Source: Pseudomonas gingeri (GTDB lineage: Bacteria > Pseudomonadota > Gammaproteobacteria > Pseudomonadales > Pseudomonadaceae). From it: a DNA stretch of 64,000 nucleotides. Position numbers and translations under genes: made by a program. Below are positions 58,592 to 64,000 of the stretch, in pieces. Each line of letters starts with the position of its first letter. Position 1 is the stretch's first letter. The notes beneath the pieces are model-generated. The model saw nothing but the letters and a program-made list of their open reading frames with translations. It did no database searches and was not told where the DNA came from. The stretch covers positions 1 through 64,000 of the forward strand of contig NZ_JACAOR010000005.1 of assembly GCF_013386115.1 (NCBI RefSeq), written 5' to 3'.

Positions 58592-59088
58592 TTAGCGACG
58601 AAAGCGATCGTTTCAACCCGCGCGATCCGAAGCCTGAAGGCAGCGGCAAGCCGTCCAAGAGCGCCAAGCGTCGCGAAGCCCGTCAGCTCGCGACCCAGGC
58701 ACTCTACCAATGGCACATGGCCAAGCAGTCGCTGAACGAAATCGAAGCGCAGTTCCGGGTCGATAACGACTTCAGCGATGTCGACGGCGCCTACTTCCGT
58801 GAAATCCTCCACGGCGTGCCGCAGTTCAAGAGCGAGATCGACACCGCGCTCAAGCCGTGCCTGGACATCGAGATCGACGAACTGGACCCGGTCGAGCTGG
58901 CGGTCCTGCGCCTGTCCACCTGGGAACTGCTCAAGCGCGTCGACGTACCGTACCGCGTGGTGATCAACGAAGGGATCGAACTGGCCAAGGTCTACGGTTC
59001 CACCGACGGTCACAAGTTCGTCAACGGTGTGCTCGACAAGCTGGCACCGAACCTGCGCGAAGCCGAAGTGAAGGCGTTCAAGCGCTGA
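58588..59088 (+). CDS. nusB: Transcription antitermination factor NusB
   Basis: The 166-aa protein starts with GTG ([10 protein letters not shown]) and has a longer N-terminal extension before the NusB core ([19 protein letters not shown]). It forms the NusB-S10 complex for rRNA transcription. The start overlaps the ribH stop. Confidence 0.95.
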   Translation: MISDESDRFNPRDPKPEGSGKPSKSAKRREARQLATQALYQWHMAKQSLNEIEAQFRVDNDFSDVDGAYFREILHGVPQFKSEIDTALKPCLDIEIDELDPVELAVLRLSTWELLKRVDVPYRVVINEGIELAKVYGSTDGHKFVNGVLDKLAPNLREAEVKAFKR

Positions 59089-59106
59089 CCGGCGCTTGCA
59101 CTTCCC

Positions 59107-60072
59107 ATGGGTGAGTTCGAGCTGATCCGCAACTTCTTTGCCGCCGCGCCCTGTGCGCAGGCCGGCGAAGGTGTTGACCTGGGGATCGGCGACGACTGCG
59201 CCCTGCTCAGTGTTCCTCCCGGGGAACAGCTGGCGGTTTCCACCGATACCCTGGTGGCCGGGGTGCATTTCTCCGACCCCTGCGATCCTTTCCTGCTCGG
59301 ACAGCGCGCGCTGGCCGTCGCCGCCAGTGACCTGGCCGCCATGGGCGCCACGCCCATTGCCTTTACCCTTGCCCTGACCCTGGCGCATAACGACGCGGGC
59401 TGGTTGCAGGCGTTCGCCCAAGGGTTGAACCAGATGGCGCAGCACTGTGCCCTGCGGCTGGTGGGGGGGGATACCACGCGCGGCCCCCTGAGCCTGACAC
59501 TGACGGTGTTTGGCCGGGTGCCGGTCGGGCAGGCACTGACCCGCGGCGGTGCGCAGGTTGGCGACCTGCTGTGCGTGGGCGGCGAACTGGGCAATGCGGC
59601 AGGCGCCTTGCCGTTGGTGCTGGGCCAGCGCACGGCCGCGCCGGCAATTGCCGAGCCGCTGCTGGCCCACTACTGGTCGCCTCGGCCGCAGTTCGCCCTG
59701 GGCCTGGCCTTGCGCGGCAAGGCGAACTCGGCGCTGGATATTTCCGATGGACTGCTGGCCGATTGCGGGCATATCGCGAGCGCGTCCGGCGTGCGTCTGT
59801 TGATCGAGCGTGAAAAGCTGCCACTGTCCCCGGCATTGCTGGCGTTTCTCGGCCAGACTTCAGCCGGGGATGCAGCGCTGAGTGGCGGTGACGACTACGT
59901 GCTGGCATTCACCCTGCCACCGGCTGAGCTGCCCGGACTGTTGCTCAACCATCCTTCGGTGCGGGTGGTCGGGCAGGTGGTCGCCGGGCAGGGCGTGGCA
60001 CTGCTGGATGCCGACGGCCAGGACATCACCCCGCAGATCCGGGGCTACCAACATTTTCCGGAGACACCGTGA
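59107..60072 (+). CDS. thiL: Thiamine-monophosphate kinase
   Basis: The 321-aa protein starts MGEFELIRNFFAA and has the IGDDCALL and DISDGLLADCGHIA motifs of the AIR-synthase-like fold. It phosphorylates thiamine phosphate to the cofactor. It overlaps pgpA by four bases. Confidence 0.96.
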   Translation: MGEFELIRNFFAAAPCAQAGEGVDLGIGDDCALLSVPPGEQLAVSTDTLVAGVHFSDPCDPFLLGQRALAVAASDLAAMGATPIAFTLALTLAHNDAGWLQAFAQGLNQMAQHCALRLVGGDTTRGPLSLTLTVFGRVPVGQALTRGGAQVGDLLCVGGELGNAAGALPLVLGQRTAAPAIAEPLLAHYWSPRPQFALGLALRGKANSALDISDGLLADCGHIASASGVRLLIEREKLPLSPALLAFLGQTSAGDAALSGGDDYVLAFTLPPAELPGLLLNHPSVRVVGQVVAGQGVALLDADGQDITPQIRGYQHFPETP

Positions 60073-60572
60073 CAGATCATCCCAAACAGGTCCCCGCTGA
60101 ATTCGTACCACCGTCGGTGTGGCGCAATCCCTGGCATTTCCTCGCCTTCGGCTTCGGCTCCGGCACCTTGCCCAAGGCCCCGGGCACCTGGGGGTCGCTG
60201 GTTGCGCTACCCTTTATCCCGTTATGGCAGATGTTGCCGGACTGGGGTTACTGGCTGATGCTCGGCATCACCATGCTGTTCGGCTTCTGGCTGTGCGGCA
60301 AGGTGGCCGACGATCTGCGGGTGCATGACCACGAAGGCATCGTCTGGGACGAAATGGTCGGCATGTGGATCACCCTCTGGCTGGTGCCGGAAGGCTGGTA
60401 CTGGCTGTTGGCGGGGTTCCTGATGTTCCGCTTCTTCGACATCCTCAAGCCGTGGCCGATCCGCTGGATCGACCGGCATGTGCATGGCGGCGTGGGGATC
60501 ATGCTGGATGACGTGCTGGCCGGGGTGTTCGCCTGGCTGGCCATGCAGGGATTGGTGCATTTCCTTACCTGA
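60069..60572 (+). CDS. pgpA: Phosphatidylglycerophosphatase A
   Basis: The 167-aa inner-membrane protein starts with GTG (MTDHPKQVPAEFV) and has the family motif GSGTLPKAPGTWGS and VWDEMVGMW, with four hydrophobic segments. It makes phosphatidylglycerol from its phosphate. Confidence 0.95.
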   Translation: MTDHPKQVPAEFVPPSVWRNPWHFLAFGFGSGTLPKAPGTWGSLVALPFIPLWQMLPDWGYWLMLGITMLFGFWLCGKVADDLRVHDHEGIVWDEMVGMWITLWLVPEGWYWLLAGFLMFRFFDILKPWPIRWIDRHVHGGVGIMLDDVLAGVFAWLAMQGLVHFLT

Positions 60573-60582
60573 GGGATTGGGT

Positions 60583-61353
60583 ATGTCTGGCTGTCGCTTG
60601 TGGGGGCTGCTGTTATCGCTGTTGCTCTGTCCGCTGGCCTGGGCCGCTGAGAACCCGGGCCTGCCCGCGCAGATCCGCCTGGTCAGCGAGGAGTGGATCG
60701 ACTACACCAATGCCGATGGCAGCGGGCTGGCCTGGGATGTGCTGCGGGAGATATTCGAGCCCCGGGGCGTCAAGGTCGAGATCCGCAGCGAACCCTACAT
60801 CCGCTCGGTCGGCCTGGTGGAGCGCGGCGAGGCGGATGCCTGGGTCGGCTCCTACAGCAAGGAAATCAGCGACGCCCTGTACCCGCGCTGGAACTTCGAT
60901 ACCGACCATATCTACGCCCTGGGGCTGGCCAGCAACCCGGCCCCCAGCCTGGAAACCCTCGGTGCCTATCGCCTGGCCTGGGTGCGCGGCTACAAGTACC
61001 AGGACTACCTGCCCAATGTGCGCCACTTCAACGAGGTCCGCCGTCGCGACGGCATCCTCTCGATGCTGCAGCACAGTCGTGCCGACTACTACATCGACGC
61101 CGTGGCCGAGGTCGACTATGTCCTCGGCCAGGCCCCGGACCCCACGGTCTTCCGGCGTACCCACCTGCTGGAACTGCCGCTGTACCTCGGTTTTTCCGAC
61201 AGCGAGCGGGGACGGGCGTTGCTGGCCCTGTATGACCAGCGGATGGATGAGCTGGTCAAGGGCGATCGGTTGCGCCATCTGTTCGAGCGCTGGAAACAAC
61301 CTTATCCGTTCGAAACCGGCAGTGCCCCGGCGGCAACCAATCAAACTTATTGA
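60583..61353 (+). CDS. Periplasmic solute-binding protein, family 3 type
   Basis: The 256-aa protein has a signal peptide (MSGCRLWGLLLSLLLCPLAWA) and the bacterial solute-binding protein family 3 fold, with AWVGSYSKEI and ILSMLQHSRADYYI. No transporter genes lie next to it, so it may be a sensor or an orphan. The start at 60583 gives the signal peptide; the longer frame extends into pgpA. Confidence 0.75.
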   Translation: MSGCRLWGLLLSLLLCPLAWAAENPGLPAQIRLVSEEWIDYTNADGSGLAWDVLREIFEPRGVKVEIRSEPYIRSVGLVERGEADAWVGSYSKEISDALYPRWNFDTDHIYALGLASNPAPSLETLGAYRLAWVRGYKYQDYLPNVRHFNEVRRRDGILSMLQHSRADYYIDAVAEVDYVLGQAPDPTVFRRTHLLELPLYLGFSDSERGRALLALYDQRMDELVKGDRLRHLFERWKQPYPFETGSAPAATNQTY

Positions 61354-61452
61354 TAGTTATCATGGATAATTCGGCCTAAGCGTCTGTAGGAACCTCCTGT
61401 TACAATGCGACCTCTGCGAATTTCCAGTCCTCATACTGATCAGGAGCACACG

Positions 61453-62070
61453 GTGCCCGTCGTTTTCGTCGCCGCTTCCAAACTGCCCACCCCTTTTGCG
61501 ACCTTCACCATGAACGGCTTTCTCGAAGAAGCCACCGGTCGTGAACACGTCGTGCTGACGCTCGGGGATGTGGCTGATGGTGCACCGGTTCTTGGCCGCG
61601 TGCACTCCGAATGCCTGACTGGCGATGCCTTGTTCAGCCAGCGTTGCGACTGTGGTTCGCAACTGGAAGCCGCCTTGCAGGCAATTGCCCGCGAAGGGCG
61701 TGGCGTCCTGCTGTACCTGCGCCAGGAAGGCCGTGGCATCGGCCTGATGAACAAGATCCGTGCCTACGAATTGCAGGATGGCGGTGCCGACACGGTCGAG
61801 GCCAACGAGCGCCTGGGCTTTGCCGCCGACCAGCGCGACTACGCCATCTGCCTGCCGATGCTCGAACACCTGGGCATCCAGTCCCTGCGCCTGATGACCA
61901 ACAACCCGCGCAAGGTCAAGGCGTTGACCGACATGGGCATCACCGTCGCCGAGCGCGTGCCGTTGCACACCGGCCACAACCCGCACAACAAACTCTACCT
62001 GGCCACCAAGGCCGGCAAGCTCGGCCACATGATGGGCAATGAGCACCAGAGCGAGGCCGATCCGGCGTGA
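61453..62070 (+). CDS. ribA: GTP cyclohydrolase II
   Basis: The 205-aa protein begins with GTG ([15 protein letters not shown]), behind CAGGAGCAC. Its zinc ligands Cys54, Cys65 and Cys67 ([13 protein letters not shown]) and the catalytic region [11 protein letters not shown] are present. It opens the first committed step of riboflavin synthesis and restores what the degenerate RibBA lacks. A longer frame from 61405 is not conserved. It overlaps the next gene by four bases. Confidence 0.96.
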   Translation: MPVVFVAASKLPTPFATFTMNGFLEEATGREHVVLTLGDVADGAPVLGRVHSECLTGDALFSQRCDCGSQLEAALQAIAREGRGVLLYLRQEGRGIGLMNKIRAYELQDGGADTVEANERLGFAADQRDYAICLPMLEHLGIQSLRLMTNNPRKVKALTDMGITVAERVPLHTGHNPHNKLYLATKAGKLGHMMGNEHQSEADPA

Positions 62071-62486
62071 CCCGTGGTCAGGTCAAGCGCCGGCTGGCGA
62101 TCGGCTGGTACAAGCAACTGGTGCTGAGTGTGTTGCCGCTGTTTGTCGCCAACTGGTTTTTCGCCCGGTCGGAGTCGTTGTTGCCGGTGCTGGCGATGCC
62201 GTTCTTCATTGCCGGCGTGGCTTCGATGTTTATCAGCCTGCGGTTTTTCGGCGCCTACAAGCGTTCGCTGATCGCCACCCAGGCTGCCCTGGATACCCCC
62301 GAAGAACCGGCGGCCTGGATCGCCCTGGCGAATGTCCGGCGCAAGGCGCTGGTAGTGGCCGCACTGCCGACCTGGATCGGCACCCTGGCGGTCTTCGTCG
62401 GCCTGGAGGCGGTGCCACTGGTCTTGCTGGCGCTGTCCACCGTGGTGCTGTTCTACCTCTACCGCATTCCGCGTCAACTCGGCTGA
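62067..62486 (+). CDS. Inner-membrane conserved hypothetical protein
   Basis: The 139-aa protein starts with GTG ([20 protein letters not shown]) and has four predicted membrane helices (near [51 protein letters not shown] and [15 protein letters not shown]). I do not know its function. It overlaps ribA and is likely co-transcribed with it. Confidence 0.75.
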   Translation: MTRGQVKRRLAIGWYKQLVLSVLPLFVANWFFARSESLLPVLAMPFFIAGVASMFISLRFFGAYKRSLIATQAALDTPEEPAAWIALANVRRKALVVAALPTWIGTLAVFVGLEAVPLVLLALSTVVLFYLYRIPRQLG

Positions 62487-62870
62487 CGCATCGCTGGCCG
62501 TGGCGACTTCGGCCAGCGCCACGTCAGGGTGCCAGTCTGGCGCCTACACTGTCGGAAATCGTGATCGAATTGGGCGCTGCCGATCTGCTGGTCGGTGTGG
62601 CTGCAGGCGATGGCGCCGGGAAGCCAGACCGAGGTGCGCCCTTCGCGGGCAAGCCCGCTCCCACAGGGTTTTCGCCAGGACCACAAAACCGTGGGAGCGG
62701 GCTTGCCCGCGAAGAGGCCCTGCCAGGCAATCAAGACACCCGATTCAGAGTCCCGGTGTCCAGATCACCCCGAACAGACTTTCCTCAGACCCGGCCGCCG
62801 CGCTGGCATTTCGGGCAATACGACCGCCTGCGGGAACCGGCCAGCCGATTCCCGCAGGGGAGAGAGTTTT
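62487..62870. other. Intergenic stretch between the membrane protein gene and dxs
   Basis: In these 384 bases I see no gene with a credible ribosome site; the many frames are short and overlap the REP pair. The REP pair is at 62641-62714. No clear terminator T-run was seen for either converging gene, so the REP hairpin may serve as the barrier. Confidence 0.5.
62641..62714. repeat. Inverted REP pair, GCGGGCTTGCCCGC class
   Basis: A reversed copy CTTCGCGGGCAAGCCCGC and on (62641-62667) and a forward copy (62689-62714) enclose about 21 bases. Confidence 0.88.
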
Positions 62871-64000
62871 TTACAGCCCCAGCAGTTGCATGCGCCCGGT
62901 GACCGAAGCTTCGATCCCCGCCACATCCAGTCCGCATTCGGCGAGCATCTGTGCCGGCTTCGCGTGTTCCACGTAGGTGTCCGGCAGGCCCAGGTGCAGG
63001 ATCGGCTTGAGCAGGTTGTCGCGCGCCAGGAACTCGCTGACCGCCGCACCGGCGCCGCCCATGATGGCGTTTTCCTCGATGGTCACCAGCAGTTCGTGGC
63101 TGCCGGCGATCTCGCGCACCAGGGCTTCATCCAGCGGCTTGACGAAACGCATGTCGACCACGGTCGCGTCGAGCTTCTCGGCCACCACCAGGGCTTCGGC
63201 CAGTTGCACGCCGAACACCAGCAGGGCGACCTTGCTGCCCCGGCGGCGAACCACGCCCTTGCCGATCTCGATCGGTTCCAGGTCTTTCTCGATGGTCGCG
63301 TTCGGGCCGTTGCCGCGTGGGTAGCGCACGGCCGCCGGACCGTTGTACAGGTGGCCGGTGCTGAGCATCTTGCGCAGTTCGTTCTCGTCGCTCGGGGTCA
63401 TCACCAGCATGCCGGGGATGCAGCGCAGGTACGACAGGTCGAAGCTGCCGGCGTGGGTCGGGCCATCTTCGCCCACCAGGCCGGCACGATCGATGGCGAA
63501 CAACACGTCGAGGTTCTGCACCGCGACGTCATGCACCAACTGGTCATAACCGCGCTGCAGGAAGGTCGAGTAGATCGCCACCACCGGCTTGGCGCCTTCG
63601 CAGGCCATGCCGGCGGCGAAGGTCACCGCGTGCTGCTCGGCAATCGCCACGTCGAAGTAGCGCAGCGGGAAGCGCTCGCTGAAGGCCACCAGATCGGAGC
63701 CTTCCTTCATGGCCGGGGTAATGCCCACCAGGCGGGGATCGGCGGCGGCCATGTCGCATAGCCATTCGCCGAACACACCGGAGTACTTCGGTCCGCCGGC
63801 CTTTTTCGGCGCGGCCGCCGGAGCGTCCAGGGGTTCGAGCTTGGTAATCGCGTGATAGCCGATCGGATCGACTTCCGCCGGGGCGAAGCCCTTGCCCTTC
63901 TTGGTCACCACGTGCAGGAACTGCGGGCCCTTGAGGTCACGCATGTTGCGCAGGGTGGCGATCAGGGTCGGCAGGTCGTGGCCGTCGATGGGGCCGATAT
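62871..64000 (-). CDS. dxs: 1-deoxy-D-xylulose-5-phosphate synthase, C-terminal part (partial)
   Basis: The frame is open to the window edge, so only about the last 376 residues are seen; the N-terminal thiamine-diphosphate domain is outside. Visible parts include [13 protein letters not shown] at the edge, the central domain with [15 protein letters not shown], and the C-terminal transketolase-like domain. DXS makes the first intermediate of the non-mevalonate isoprenoid pathway. In Pseudomonas it sits near ispA and the rib/thi genes. Confidence 0.95.
   Translation of the reverse strand, partial: IGPIDGHDLPTLIATLRNMRDLKGPQFLHVVTKKGKGFAPAEVDPIGYHAITKLEPLDAPAAAPKKAGGPKYSGVFGEWLCDMAAADPRLVGITPAMKEGSDLVAFSERFPLRYFDVAIAEQHAVTFAAGMACEGAKPVVAIYSTFLQRGYDQLVHDVAVQNLDVLFAIDRAGLVGEDGPTHAGSFDLSYLRCIPGMLVMTPSDENELRKMLSTGHLYNGPAAVRYPRGNGPNATIEKDLEPIEIGKGVVRRRGSKVALLVFGVQLAEALVVAEKLDATVVDMRFVKPLDEALVREIAGSHELLVTIEENAIMGGAGAAVSEFLARDNLLKPILHLGLPDTYVEHAKPAQMLAECGLDVAGIEASVTGRMQLLGL

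Overview
The window is a chromosomal segment of a Pseudomonas species, most likely of the fluorescens/putida side of the genus. The evidence is gene order: tuf, then the S10, spc and alpha ribosomal operons, katA, a ferritin, uvrA, a YajR-like transporter and ssb; later a sugar-nucleotide reductase, an epimerase, oprG, a zinc ABC cluster, nrdR-ribD-ribE-ribBA-ribH-nusB-thiL-pgpA, ribA and dxs. These blocks match the Pseudomonas aeruginosa order as I recall it. Five inverted REP pairs of Pseudomonas type and a high GC content outside one AT-richer island agree with this.

Layout. 1-13942: end of tuf, then 28 forward genes for ribosomal proteins, SecY and RNA polymerase alpha. Three sigma70-type promoters can be read: before rpsJ, before rpsH (inside the classical spc operon, directly after a strong hairpin) and before rpsM. 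13943-21355: katA with an OxyR-type half-site, a ferritin that lacks the bacterioferritin haem-ligand methionine, uvrA (reverse), a YajR-like MFS transporter and ssb. 21356-28468: an accessory island of lower GC. It holds a truncated tyrosine recombinase joined to the tail of a coiled-coil partner gene, a large Rad50/RloC-like ATPase with a zinc-hook CxxC and a HEPN-like C-terminus (candidate phage-defence nuclease), two unrecognised genes, a frameshifted membrane-anchored gene coupled to a 73-aa gene, an IS3-type remnant, and two cysteine-rich zinc-ribbon genes behind a TG microsatellite.

28469-41341: a GlxA-type AraC regulator; a second accessory locus with a MACPF (perforin-like) protein carrying a beta-trefoil-like C-terminus, a downstream partner gene, and a divergent XRE-STAND-TPR regulator, with four 11-bp-phased direct repeats between them; a LysR regulator and tautomerase; an MFS transporter; and an MscS-type channel. 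41353-64000: an Lhr-type helicase, the reductase and epimerase pair, oprG/ompW with an ANR/FNR-like box, a zinc-uptake ABC operon behind a Zur-like box, a CnoX/YbbN-type thioredoxin, a methyltransferase, a lipoprotein, and the riboflavin cluster. In that cluster RibBA has lost its GTP cyclohydrolase II cysteines and a separate RibA keeps them. The window ends inside dxs.

The most original material is the defence-like island (21.4-28.4 kb) and the MACPF locus with its repeat array (30.0-36.4 kb). Functions there are inferred from motifs and context only; no database search was possible.
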